From UBA4802 sp964509195 (lineage in GTDB: Bacteria > Spirochaetota > UBA4802 > UB4802), in the NCBI GenBank assembly GCA_964509195.1, contig CAZDWJ010000007.1:62001-126000 (forward strand): 64,000 nt of DNA. Direction: 5' to 3'. Shown in pieces: positions 34,054-42,586 of the stretch. Every line of letters starts with the position of its first letter. Position 1 is the first letter of the stretch. Under the pieces are notes generated by a model. That model worked only from the letters and a program-made list of their open reading frames with translations, was not told the origin of the DNA and made no database searches. Both the position numbers and the translations under genes were made by a program.

Positions 34054-34584
34054 TTATAATTTTTCAAATCTGAATGACCGTGTAATCTTTAAAAACTTTT
34101 CTTCATAACGGTCAAATGTGTGTGGCAGTGCAGTACAGGTTATAACATATGCTTTATTCATATTAAGACAATAATACTGCAATACTTTCAATTTTAGCCC
34201 ACTCATCGTATAAGTAAAACCTAAAATCATTGCTGGTTTCCTTGAAAGCCACGTAGTGTTTTTATATAATAATCTGTAATCTTTAGAATAGCTTTTTAAA
34301 TTTTTTTGCGATAGCTCAAAATATTTTTCTAGTGTTGCATCATCTGTTACATCTTCAACAGTGATTGCAATATTTTCCCTGAAATCATCTTTGCTTCCTT
34401 CTTCAGGGCTCAATGCAATAACCACAGCACCCATTTCCTGTTGTTGTATTTCCCAGTATTTTGGAAATACAATAGAAAAGTTATACTCATCACTGTAAAA
34501 TCGCCCTTTTTCTTTACGGGCGCAACTGCTTAAAAGTACCACATTTAAGAGAATTATTACTATTAATAATGATTTATGATTCAT
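34054..34584 (-). CDS. Lipoprotein with PsbP/DUF1795-like domain
   Basis: 176 residues. The start at 34584 (SD GGAG seven bases upstream) gives MNHKSLLIVIILLNVVLLSSC, a clear lipoprotein signal. The mature domain begins GRFYSDEYNFSIVFPKYWEIQ and ends YCLNMNKAYVITCTALPHTFDRYEEKFLKITRSFRF. That layout (F-s-i-x-x-P-x-x-W at the start, Y-x-i-x-x-x-a near the end) is typical of PsbP-like/DUF1795 domains. Their function in bacteria is mostly unknown. The dispersed motif at 34308 encodes E-L-S-Q. It is separated from the MFS gene by 170 bases and appears monocistronic. The AT-rich gap 33863-34053 holds nothing visible. Confidence 0.65.
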   Translation of the reverse strand: MNHKSLLIVIILLNVVLLSSCARKEKGRFYSDEYNFSIVFPKYWEIQQQEMGAVVIALSPEEGSKDDFRENIAITVEDVTDDATLEKYFELSQKNLKSYSKDYRLLYKNTTWLSRKPAMILGFTYTMSGLKLKVLQYYCLNMNKAYVITCTALPHTFDRYEEKFLKITRSFRFEKL

Positions 34585-34754
34585 ATAATTACTCCAAAAA
34601 TTAAATATTACAAACATGATTCTAAGTCACATGGTATGCTAACAATCAATATATTAATGTAACCGCGATTCTTTGCTCCTTTCAAAATAACATCTTAAGC
34701 TATCATCCCAATTTTTAGTCCAAACCACCAATACATACAACATTAAAAAAATAT

Positions 34755-36119
34755 TTATTCAGTATTCCTCCTCTGCTCCAGCACTCTCTTAATTTCATCA
34801 AATCCTTCGCGTGTGATGGGAAGTATTGAAACAAAATACACCGAAACCAGAAAGCAAAATCCAGGTGCAAACGCCATCATATAACGAATGGCAAAAATCG
34901 CAGACTGTGGCTGCGCTACAGTACTGTTTTCAATATACCCAAAAATTCCCAATATAGCTGATGCAACTGCTATTGCTGAAGCCGAAGCTACTTTATATAA
35001 AAATGCTGTGATTCCATAAAAAGCGCCTTCGCGTCGCACTCCGTTTTTATACTCATCATATTCAATCACATCTGGTATCATTGACCAGGGGATAATCTGT
35101 GATGCAGATATGCCAACTCCTGCAAGCACGCCAATGGATATTACAAATTGAAGATTCCCTACTGGAGCTATCAGGCATAGCAAAAGTGATAGTGTAAAAT
35201 ACATGGCAGCAACAATATATGCCCTGCGTTTATCTAACTTGTTAGAAACAAAAATCCACAGAGGTGCTGACAGTACTGCAACAATAAGCGGTATGCCCAT
35301 AACCACAAATGTCATATCTTCTGAAATAAGAATTACGTCTTTAAGGAAGAATATAAACAGTGCCTGAATAAGATCAAATCCAATCATATTGAATAAAAAC
35401 ATTCCCAATAGTATCCTGAATTCACGCAAACTCAATACTGCTGTAAATGTTTTTAAAAGCCCTTCGTGAATTATAGTTTCAGATTGGACACGTTCTTTTG
35501 TTCCAGCAAATGTGATAAAAATCAAAATAATAATGATACTACCAAAAATAACTCCCATAACCGGATAGCTTGTTGCATATTGTTCCTTTCCTTTAAACAC
35601 CACATCAACTATTAAAGATACACCAACAGCAGCTACAAGATTCCCAACAAATGAAAGCGACATGCGATAACCAGAGATACTTGTACGTTCATCATAGTTT
35701 TGCGATAGCTCAGGCATCAGTGCATTATAGGGAACAGCCACCACTGTGAAAGCAGTGTTAAAAAATATTGCTATTACAGTATAATACCCAAACAGCATAA
35801 GATGGTCATGCGCGGGCACCAGCCATATCAGCATAAACATGATGCCAAAGGGAATACAGCCAAATAAAAAATATATCCTACGCCTTCCGTATTTAGATTT
35901 TGTACGGTCGGAAATCATTCCCATAAGTGGATCAGTAATAGCATCCCACGCACGTGATATAAAAAAGATTATGCCAGCCCACTGCGCAGGCAACCCTGCA
36001 ACATTTACCAGAAAAAACAAAAAATAAAAACCGATAGTAGTATAGGCAATATTAATTGCTAAATCACCAAGGCCATAAGCAACCTTCTCTATTGTGGGAA
36101 CTACATATCCTTCTTTCAT
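34755..36119 (-). CDS. GPH-family sugar:cation symporter (MFS)
   Basis: An inner-membrane transporter of 454 residues with about twelve helices. EKVAYGLGDLAINIAY at residues 11-26, RAWDAITDPLMGMISDRTKSKYGRRR at about 52-77 and PYNALMPELSQNYDERTSISGYRM at about 125-148 are hallmarks of the glycoside-pentoside-hexuronide:cation symporter family (MelB-like). A second DVIEYDEYKNGVRREG motif near 350 is also typical. It imports a sugar or glycoside with Na+ or H+; no catabolic gene is adjacent to reveal which. A weak SD (AAAGG) precedes the ATG. The dispersed motif at 35702 encodes the E-L-S-Q of the conserved loop. Confidence 0.87.
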   Translation of the reverse strand: MKEGYVVPTIEKVAYGLGDLAINIAYTTIGFYFLFFLVNVAGLPAQWAGIIFFISRAWDAITDPLMGMISDRTKSKYGRRRIYFLFGCIPFGIMFMLIWLVPAHDHLMLFGYYTVIAIFFNTAFTVVAVPYNALMPELSQNYDERTSISGYRMSLSFVGNLVAAVGVSLIVDVVFKGKEQYATSYPVMGVIFGSIIIILIFITFAGTKERVQSETIIHEGLLKTFTAVLSLREFRILLGMFLFNMIGFDLIQALFIFFLKDVILISEDMTFVVMGIPLIVAVLSAPLWIFVSNKLDKRRAYIVAAMYFTLSLLLCLIAPVGNLQFVISIGVLAGVGISASQIIPWSMIPDVIEYDEYKNGVRREGAFYGITAFLYKVASASAIAVASAILGIFGYIENSTVAQPQSAIFAIRYMMAFAPGFCFLVSVYFVSILPITREGFDEIKRVLEQRRNTE

Positions 36120-36208
36120 TGGCGTGCAACCTTTTTATATTTGTATACGATAATGGTAAGTATTTAATTTAAAGGATGTATAAAAATCAAGGAATTTTAA
36201 TGTTTTTT

Positions 36209-37000
36209 TTATTTCCACGCAACAAGACTTATGCTTTTCACAACATCCTTAAATTGCTCAAATTCTGCAATAGATTTACTACCAATTCCCCAATCATCAC
36301 TTTGAAATAGATTGCCATAACTATATTCTTTTTCAATTTCAACATTTGTAAAACCCGCTTTATACAGCAATGCAATGTACTCATCTTTTTGAATTGCTCC
36401 TGCTACACAGCTGACATATGCATCTATCGAATCTTTTATCGTTTCAGGCAATGTTCCTTCTAATACTATATCAGATATTGAAAGCCTTCCACCACTTTTC
36501 AATACTCTATATGCTTCTTTAAAAACTTTTTCTTTATGTGGAGCAAGGTTTATTACACAATTTGATATAATCACATCAATTGAATCACTCTCCACAGGTA
36601 AGTTTTCAATATCACCTACTATAAATTCAACATTGGTAACATTCAATTTTTTAGCATTTTCTCTGGCCAGTGTAATCATCTCAGGTGTCATATCAACACC
36701 AATTACCTTCCCGGTTGGCCCCGCTTTTTTTGCTGCAAGAAAGCAATCAATACCTGCACCACTGCCAAGATCAAGCACAACCTCACCTTCTTTGAAAGAT
36801 GCTAAAGCATTTGGATTACCACACCCCAAACCCAAATTAGCTGTATCAAGGTTAGCTATTTCATCTTGTGAATAGCCAATTTTTGTAGCAATATCAGATG
36901 GTGCACAACAACTACCCCCGGGGCAGCATGAAGATTTTTTTAATGCGATAGTCCCATAATTTTGCTGTACTATCTTTTTAATTTTTGTTTTTGATTCCAT
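36209..37000 (-). CDS. arsM: Arsenite S-adenosylmethionine methyltransferase
   Basis: 263 residues. The N-terminus carries a Cys-rich stretch SSCCPGGSCCAPSD, then LGLGCGNPNALASFKEGEVVLDLGSGAGID, where the first Cys and SAM motif I match ArsM, and ISNCVINLAPHKEKVFKEAYRVLKSGG. Near 180 lies DAYVSCVAGAI with the second conserved Cys. ArsM methylates As(III) to volatile or less toxic forms. SD AAGGGAAA precedes the ATG. An AbrB-type, Cys-rich regulator is encoded 132 bases upstream in the same direction, so the two probably form an arsenic-response operon. Confidence 0.88.
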   Translation of the reverse strand: MESKTKIKKIVQQNYGTIALKKSSCCPGGSCCAPSDIATKIGYSQDEIANLDTANLGLGCGNPNALASFKEGEVVLDLGSGAGIDCFLAAKKAGPTGKVIGVDMTPEMITLARENAKKLNVTNVEFIVGDIENLPVESDSIDVIISNCVINLAPHKEKVFKEAYRVLKSGGRLSISDIVLEGTLPETIKDSIDAYVSCVAGAIQKDEYIALLYKAGFTNVEIEKEYSYGNLFQSDDWGIGSKSIAEFEQFKDVVKSISLVAWK

Positions 37001-37132
37001 AGTAAGTTTCCCTTAAAACTTAATTATTTTTCTCACCTTGCCCCCAGCTTCTCATTTTGCCAAGGAGAGGTGTTAAGTGAGAGGTAAGCAATATGGTCAT
37101 TATGTATTGATGGCAGCATTACAGATCTACAC

Positions 37133-37387
37133 TTATGACTTTCGCGCTCCACTGAATATAGGAGCTATCTGTTCAACAATAACTGAATTTAACGAATTGG
37201 CTTTGATCAATGCAATGCAACACAAAGATGTATCGTTCATTAGTGTTGCTACTAAAAATTTATCTTGAGGTTTAATTCCAAATTTATCACGCAGCTCTTT
37301 TGGTAACACTACCTGACCACGCTCATCCACAGTAACTATCGCCTCAATTGAACATGTTGATGAATTGCAACATTGTGATGAATTCAT
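37133..37387 (-). CDS. AbrB/SpoVT-type protein with Cys-rich N-terminus (HgcAB-associated-like)
   Basis: 84 residues. The N-terminus MNSSQCCNSSTCSIEAIVTV is Cys-rich, followed by an AbrB/MazE swapped-hairpin DNA-binding domain (VDERGQVVLPKELRDKFGIKPQDKFLVA) and a tail with SLCCIALIKA. This layout matches the family annotated as HgcAB-associated or arsenic-island AbrB proteins; no hgcA or hgcB is present here, and arsM is the neighbour. The Cys residues could bind As(III) or another soft metal and change DNA binding (inference). The ATG at 37387 is preferred over an upstream frame to 37456, which gives no recognisable sequence. Confidence 0.7.
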   Translation of the reverse strand: MNSSQCCNSSTCSIEAIVTVDERGQVVLPKELRDKFGIKPQDKFLVATLMNDTSLCCIALIKANSLNSVIVEQIAPIFSGARKS

Positions 37388-37621
37388 ATGATTCCTCTGT
37401 ATTTTCTGATATATCTGATTAATCAGATTATATTTTTTAACTCTCCAAATTGTCAAGAATTTTTAAAAATTTTTTTATTATTAATTTAAACATATTTCTA
37501 TTCTCATATTTTTAGATTATCTTACTTTTAAAATGAATTATGTTCATATGCTCTGACCCCGTACTTATATACCCACCATATCAGCCTACATATTGGTGAA
37601 TCAATAGCATTGTAAAAGGTA

Positions 37622-37650
37622 TTGACTTTACTGTATATATTGTTTATATT
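37622..37650 (+). promoter_or_regulatory. Sigma-70-type promoter upstream of the coiled-coil/rnr operon
   Basis: TTGACT (37622-37627) and TATATT (37645-37650) are separated by exactly 17 bases. The next gene starts at 37683 after SD GAGGG, giving a short leader. Confidence 0.6.
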
Positions 37651-37682
37651 AAAACTTTATTAACAATAACTTGAGGGTAACT

Positions 37683-38000
37683 ATGGGATTTCTTAAAGAA
37701 GCTGGTGAATCGTTCTTAAATTTCAGTGAACGATTTTTGGATAAAACAGAAGAGTTAGCTCAGATTGCGCGTATTACAATGGAAATAAAAAAGTTGGAAC
37801 ATTCCATTAAAGAGATATACTTGAATACTGGAAAGTATGTGTATGACTTAGTGGTAAATGGCAAGCCTGTTTCTGAAACAGATGAGTTTATTACAGGAGC
37901 TGTCGCCACCATAAATGACTATAAAGCAAAAATACAGGAAAAACAGAACGAAATTAAAAAAATTAAAGAACTCTATGAATCTAAACATCATCGATATTAA
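37683..38000 (+). CDS. Small coiled-coil protein upstream of rnr
   Basis: 105 residues, almost entirely helical. Heptad-like stretches lie at about 20-50 (KTEELAQIARITMEIKKLEHSIKEIYL) and 75-100 (TINDYKAKIQEKQNEIKKIKELYES), so a coiled-coil hairpin is likely. It has no signal peptide, membrane helix or known catalytic motif. SD TTGAGGG five bases upstream of the ATG at 37683 sets the start. It is 14 bases before rnr and likely shares the promoter at 37622. Function unknown; similar small helical proteins are often structural partners. Confidence 0.65.
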   Translation: MGFLKEAGESFLNFSERFLDKTEELAQIARITMEIKKLEHSIKEIYLNTGKYVYDLVVNGKPVSETDEFITGAVATINDYKAKIQEKQNEIKKIKELYESKHHRY

Positions 38001-38014
38001 AAGCATAGCAAACC

Positions 38015-40102
38015 ATGTCTAAAACATCATCGCGTATTTTGCACACAATTGAAAAACAAAAAGGCTATTTTACTCCACACGACATTATAGCAGCACTGCT
38101 GCTTTCAAAACCAGAAGCCAAAAAAGCAACAAAAAGAAAGACTTCGCAGCGCGAAGCTCAGAAAACCGCTAACCGTGTACAGAATGCCCTTGCCACTCTG
38201 CACCAGTGTGGCTTGCTCACAAAGCAAAAGGGCAAATTTAAAATTCAGCAACCTTTTACTTTCACCGGTACATTCATTCATAACAAAAAGGGCGACGGCA
38301 TTGTGTATCTTAATGATGAGATTGAGGTACACATTTACCGTGAAGATGTTAACCACGCACGCAATAAGGATATTGTGCAGGTACAGCTTACTGATATACG
38401 CCGTGGAACGCTGTTTGGCAAAGTTACCGGGATTGTCTCCCCCAACAAACAGATGTTCTTTGCCCGCTGTATTAAGCCAAATGGCAAACTACGTATCCTG
38501 CAGCTTCTTGATGTGCCGGGAAATATTCAGGTAATTTGTAAAGAACCCATCAAACCGGATAGTCTGGCGATAGTTACTGTTAAAAATTCCTTTATGCAGA
38601 ATTATCAGGAATGCACTATTAATGCCATAATAGAAGATGAAGAGCAATACGATGTGCAGCGAATTGTAAGCAAACACTCACTGCCTGGTGCACATCCCGA
38701 ATATACGCACCTTGAAAAGATTGAAGAGCATGTAAAGCCACACGAACTCAAAAACCGAAAAGATTTCAGAAAGCTTTTAACCGTAACCATAGATGGTGAA
38801 ACGGCAAAAGATTTTGATGATGCTATTTCGCTGGTATATAAAAATGGCACATACACACTGTATGTGCACATAGCCGATGTGTCTGCGTACGTGTACAAAG
38901 ACGACGCCATAGATAAAGAAGCATTTAACCGTGGAACAAGCTACTATCTGGGAAATGCTGTGATACCAATGCTCCCTGAAAGGCTTTCAAATGATTTGTG
39001 TTCACTTAAAGCTGGCGTTGATAGGTTAACGCTATCAGTTATGCTGCAATTTGATTCTCATGGTAACTATCGCACACATTCAATTCACCGCGGCATCATT
39101 AATGTAGACCAACGCTTAACATACACCCTTGCTCAGCAGATATTGAACTCTAAAAAACGATGTAAATTTAAAACCATGCTTTCCCATGCCAGGGACCTGG
39201 CATATAAGCTTAAAGCCAAACGGTTATCAAATGGCAGAGTTGATTTAAACTTAGCGGACGCTGAAATGATTTTTGACAACAATGCATCCATTGCAGATAT
39301 TGCCTTTGCCACACGGCTTGACAGCCATATGATTATTGAAGAATTTATGCTCAGCGCAAATGAAATCGTATCGCGTGTGTTACGTGAAAACAATGTCCCC
39401 ACACTGTACCGCATACACGAACCAATTGCACAAGAAAAATTTATTGCACTACAGAACTTCCTGAAAACACTGGGTATTTCCCTGAAAGAAGAAGAAAATG
39501 TGGGTCGTGCGTTGCAAAAGGTTATTGATTCGGTAGCGCAGAAAGAATATCAGCAGGTTGTTAATTTTATTGTACTTAAGTCCCTTATGCAGGCGTATTA
39601 TGGGCCTGCACCACTTGGCCATTTTGGACTGGGTTTTAAGGATTACACACACTTTACTTCGCCCATACGCCGCTATCCCGACCTGATTGTGCACAGATGC
39701 ATAAAATCGTTAATAGATAAAGTACAACCGCCCTACTTACCTGATGAATTATCAGTAATTGGCGAACAATCATCCAAATTAGAACGTATTGCACAGTCGG
39801 CTGAACGCGACCTTTTGAAACTCAAGGCATGCAGATTGCTTGAGGATAAAGTTGGTGAGCAGTTTGAAGGCATTATAAGCGGAGTAACTAGATTTGGTTT
39901 TTATGTTAGTTTACTTGACAAACCGATAGAGGGTATGGTTCCTTTGAAATTCCTTACCGATGATTATTACCTGGTTAATGAAGACGATTATACGGTAATT
40001 GGTAGGCGATTGGGAAAGCGCTTCAGGCTTGGCGACCTTATTACAGTAAGGCTTAAAAGTGTTGACACAGACCTTATGCGCATTGATTTTGATGTAGTAT
40101 AA
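38015..40102 (+). CDS. rnr: Ribonuclease R
   Basis: A 3'-5' hydrolytic exoribonuclease of the RNase II/R family, 695 residues, slightly short for RNase R. The order is an N-terminal winged-helix-like region with a Lys-rich insert (about 30-50), cold-shock-like OB domains with FTGTFIHNKKGDGIVYL (about 83-99), the RNB catalytic domain with TIDGETAKDFDDAISL (about 254-269, Asp ligands for Mg2+), GHFGLGFKDYTHFTSPIRRYPDL (about 540-562) and a C-terminal S1 domain (FEGIISGVTRFGFYVSLL). It degrades structured RNA and takes part in RNA quality control. Weak SD. It is followed 12 bases later by pepA in the same direction. The dispersed motif occurs twice inside (38567, 39065). Confidence 0.93.
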   Translation: MSKTSSRILHTIEKQKGYFTPHDIIAALLLSKPEAKKATKRKTSQREAQKTANRVQNALATLHQCGLLTKQKGKFKIQQPFTFTGTFIHNKKGDGIVYLNDEIEVHIYREDVNHARNKDIVQVQLTDIRRGTLFGKVTGIVSPNKQMFFARCIKPNGKLRILQLLDVPGNIQVICKEPIKPDSLAIVTVKNSFMQNYQECTINAIIEDEEQYDVQRIVSKHSLPGAHPEYTHLEKIEEHVKPHELKNRKDFRKLLTVTIDGETAKDFDDAISLVYKNGTYTLYVHIADVSAYVYKDDAIDKEAFNRGTSYYLGNAVIPMLPERLSNDLCSLKAGVDRLTLSVMLQFDSHGNYRTHSIHRGIINVDQRLTYTLAQQILNSKKRCKFKTMLSHARDLAYKLKAKRLSNGRVDLNLADAEMIFDNNASIADIAFATRLDSHMIIEEFMLSANEIVSRVLRENNVPTLYRIHEPIAQEKFIALQNFLKTLGISLKEEENVGRALQKVIDSVAQKEYQQVVNFIVLKSLMQAYYGPAPLGHFGLGFKDYTHFTSPIRRYPDLIVHRCIKSLIDKVQPPYLPDELSVIGEQSSKLERIAQSAERDLLKLKACRLLEDKVGEQFEGIISGVTRFGFYVSLLDKPIEGMVPLKFLTDDYYLVNEDDYTVIGRRLGKRFRLGDLITVRLKSVDTDLMRIDFDVV

Positions 40103-40114
40103 AAGGTATAACCT

Positions 40115-41581
40115 ATGCTCACCATACAGGCAAAAAAGTTTGATTCCATACCACCCGAAGGCACTGTTGCATTACTTTGTACCGAAGAACAGATTGCTAA
40201 CAGTTCGTTTATCCCGCAACAGTTGTCTGATGTTTTTGCATTCATTAATACAAAAACCTTTAAAGCAAAAGCGGGTACTTACTTCTTTGCAGCATTAAAA
40301 GGCAGGCCTTCAATTTTACTGGTTGGTCTTGGAAGCAAGAATGATATCACACAGGAAACACTGCGTAATGCAGCCAGCGTAATTGTTGGTGCCTGCCTGG
40401 ATAAATCAGTAACTCACGTTCACATCGTTGTTCCTGGGAATTTAAATTTTATAGATAGTGCGCGATGCCTTGCCGAAGGTGTATATCTTTCAAACTATGC
40501 ATTTAATCGCTATAAAACAAAAAAAGATGAAATCAATCCATTACTGGAAAAAGTTATTCTGCTGTGTGATAATCCAGGACAACTATCGCACATGCTTAAG
40601 GAAATTGAAATTGTATGCAGCAACACACTTTTATGCCGCGATCTAGTTAATGAAACATCTGAGAACGCTAATCCAGTAACTATCGCCAAACTTGCCAAGA
40701 AAATTGCTTCACAATCAAAAATCAAATGCACTGTGTACAATAAAAAAGATATCGAAAAGATGAAGATGGGATTGCTTCTTGCAGTTAGCCGTGGAAGCAT
40801 TTATCCGCCACAGCTTGTTGTTATGCATTATAAGGGAGCACCTGCACAAAAAGAAGCAGTTGCTATTATGGGCAAAGGTATTACCTTTGACACCGGTGGA
40901 ATTAATCTTAAACCTTCAGGACACATTGAGACAATGCGCACTGACATGGCTGGTGCAGCGGCTTGTATATACACAATACGTGCTATTGCACAAATGAAGC
41001 TTCCGGTAAATGTATATGCAGTAATACCGCTTGCTGAAAATATGATTTCGCACACCGCATATAAACCTGGCGATGTCTTTACTGCGTATAACGGTAAAAC
41101 CGTTGAAATAGGCAACACCGATGCTGAAGGACGCCTGATACTGGCTGATGCTTTAGCGTTTACTGAAAAAAAGTTTAAGCCCAAAGCAATTGTTGACATT
41201 GCTACCTTAACAGGCGCGTGCATTGTAAGTTTTGGTGAGATAGTAGCTGCGTATTTAACCAATGATGAATCTTTATCCACTGCGCTTTTCACAGCATCAG
41301 AAGCAACTGGTGAAAAGATATGGCGCATGCCGTTATATAAAGAATATAACGAAGAGATTAAATCGGAGATAGCAGATATAGTCAATGTTCCTGCTGTACG
41401 AAATGCGGGAACAATAATTGGTGCCACATTTTTAAAAAATTTTGTTGAAAATACGCCATGGGCTCATATTGATATAGCTGGCACATCGTGGTTCTCAAAA
41501 AAACGTGGTTACAATCCAAAAAACGCTACCGGTTTTGGCGTACGACTACTATATGAATTTGTAAAACAGTATACGATGTAA
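40115..41581 (+). CDS. pepA: Leucyl aminopeptidase (M17 family)
   Basis: A cytosolic M17 metallo-aminopeptidase of 488 residues that removes N-terminal Leu and other residues, with two metal ions. The C-terminal catalytic domain holds GKGITFDTGGINLKPSGHIETMRTDMAGAAA (about 251-281, metal-binding Lys and Asp) and the signature NTDAEGRLILADAL (about 333-346). The N-terminal macro-like domain is divergent. Some PepA proteins also bind DNA for recombination; that cannot be seen here. SD AAAAGGT is present; it lies in the rnr operon. The dispersed motif occurs twice within 100 bases (40581 and 40678). Confidence 0.93.
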   Translation: MLTIQAKKFDSIPPEGTVALLCTEEQIANSSFIPQQLSDVFAFINTKTFKAKAGTYFFAALKGRPSILLVGLGSKNDITQETLRNAASVIVGACLDKSVTHVHIVVPGNLNFIDSARCLAEGVYLSNYAFNRYKTKKDEINPLLEKVILLCDNPGQLSHMLKEIEIVCSNTLLCRDLVNETSENANPVTIAKLAKKIASQSKIKCTVYNKKDIEKMKMGLLLAVSRGSIYPPQLVVMHYKGAPAQKEAVAIMGKGITFDTGGINLKPSGHIETMRTDMAGAAACIYTIRAIAQMKLPVNVYAVIPLAENMISHTAYKPGDVFTAYNGKTVEIGNTDAEGRLILADALAFTEKKFKPKAIVDIATLTGACIVSFGEIVAAYLTNDESLSTALFTASEATGEKIWRMPLYKEYNEEIKSEIADIVNVPAVRNAGTIIGATFLKNFVENTPWAHIDIAGTSWFSKKRGYNPKNATGFGVRLLYEFVKQYTM

Positions 41582-41611
41582 CTTACTAAAATTACAGAAA
41601 GGAAATAAACT

Positions 41612-42085
41612 ATGTATTCAACAAAAGAATTAATTGATATTGCCATTGGCATTGAAGAAACAGGATTTTACTTTTACTCTACATTTAAAAATAAATTTAG
41701 AGATGAATCATTCAAAAAGATTTTTCAGTTTCTTGCTGATGAAGAGTTGCGCCATAAAGACGTATTTTCCGGGATGCTTAAGGAATTAAAAGATACTCAG
41801 GGTTTGTTTACCGAAGAATACTATTCCTATTTGAAGGCAATAGGCACAACACGGGTATTTTCAAACAAAGATGACATTGATAAAATCGCACCGTCACTTC
41901 ATAAGCCTTCCGATATAATCAAAATAGCAATGGACGCTGAGCGAGACTCCATTGTTTGGTATTCTGAATTGAAAGAAATATACCGTGATGATGTAAAATC
42001 ACTAGACATACTTGAACGCTTGATTAACGAAGAGCGCAAACATGTATTGACATTGCTTGATTTAAAAGAAAAACTCAGCATGTGA
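41612..42085 (+). CDS. Rubrerythrin-like ferritin-fold diiron protein
   Basis: 157 residues, a four-helix bundle with ligands for a diiron centre. The first E is in IAIGIEETGFYFY (about 12), the E-x-x-H pair in DEELRHKDVF (about 47-50), the third E in AMDAERDSIVWY (about 111), and the last pair in NEERKHVLTL (about 144-147). There is no C-terminal rubredoxin domain, so it is the short (sulerythrin/erythrin-like) type. It probably reduces peroxide or stores iron in an anaerobe. SD AGAAAGGA precedes the ATG. It follows pepA by 30 bases and could be co-transcribed. Confidence 0.82.
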   Translation: MYSTKELIDIAIGIEETGFYFYSTFKNKFRDESFKKIFQFLADEELRHKDVFSGMLKELKDTQGLFTEEYYSYLKAIGTTRVFSNKDDIDKIAPSLHKPSDIIKIAMDAERDSIVWYSELKEIYRDDVKSLDILERLINEERKHVLTLLDLKEKLSM

Positions 42086-42093
42086 ACATTATT

Positions 42094-42255
42094 TTAAGTG
42101 TCAAAATCATCTTTTTTTAACATTGGATAATGCTTTACATAGTGTTGATTTATAGATTCACTCATCAATTTTTTAATTGATTTATTTGTAATTTTACTTC
42201 TGTTTTCCAGAATAGAGAAAGATTTTTTATCTAAATACATTTGTGTTCGCTTCAT
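42094..42255 (-). CDS. Small ribbon-helix-helix protein (CopG-like), orphan
   Basis: 53 residues. MKRTQMYLDKKSFSILENRSK has the T-x-[IVM]-x-L-[DE] beta strand and following helix of CopG/Arc-type ribbon-helix-helix proteins, then SIKKLMSESINQHYVK as helix two. Such proteins are often antitoxins, but no toxin gene is next to it: the rubrerythrin lies on the opposite strand and about 280 empty bases lie upstream. It may be a free repressor, perhaps of its own gene or of prpE. The ATG at 42255 is preferred to an upstream start at 42306. It converges with the rubrerythrin gene. Confidence 0.55.
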   Translation of the reverse strand: MKRTQMYLDKKSFSILENRSKITNKSIKKLMSESINQHYVKHYPMLKKDDFDT

Positions 42256-42396
42256 GTAAACCCTTCTATGCTGTATGTGTATATTATATTTAAGTAATCC
42301 AGACAAGTCGAATACATTTTAATAAACTACTCATTGTCCTGCCAAATCAATAGTTTCATACTATCACAAATTTTGTAATACTACATATATTTATCA

Positions 42397-42437
42397 TTGA
42401 CAAATATTTTCAGCAGAATATTTTGGTCAGTGACCAA
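42397..42437 (+). promoter_or_regulatory. Promoter with overlapping palindromic operator before prpE
   Basis: TTGACA (42397-42402) and TATTTT (42419-42424) are 16 bases apart. Overlapping the -10 is a dyad, TTGGTCA-G-TGACCAA (42423-42437), placed where a repressor would block transcription. It resembles operators of fatty-acid regulators of FadR/TetR type, fitting an acyl-CoA synthetase, but the regulator is not identified. The rest of the gap (to 42586) carries a copy of the dispersed motif at 42514. Confidence 0.5.
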
Positions 42438-42586
42438 TAGAGTAATTTTTTTCACGCGGTAATAATAAAACATTAAAAACTTTAGATTATTTAATATATA
42501 TTTTGATTCAATGAGCTATCGCATAATTATTGTAACAAATTTATATATATAATTTTTTAATCCATAGAAAGGGGGATTGGAAGCCT

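Noticed and set aside
42094..42586. Toxin-antitoxin system around the ribbon-helix-helix gene
   Set aside because: No toxin-like frame was found on either side; only a lone small DNA-binding protein is supported.
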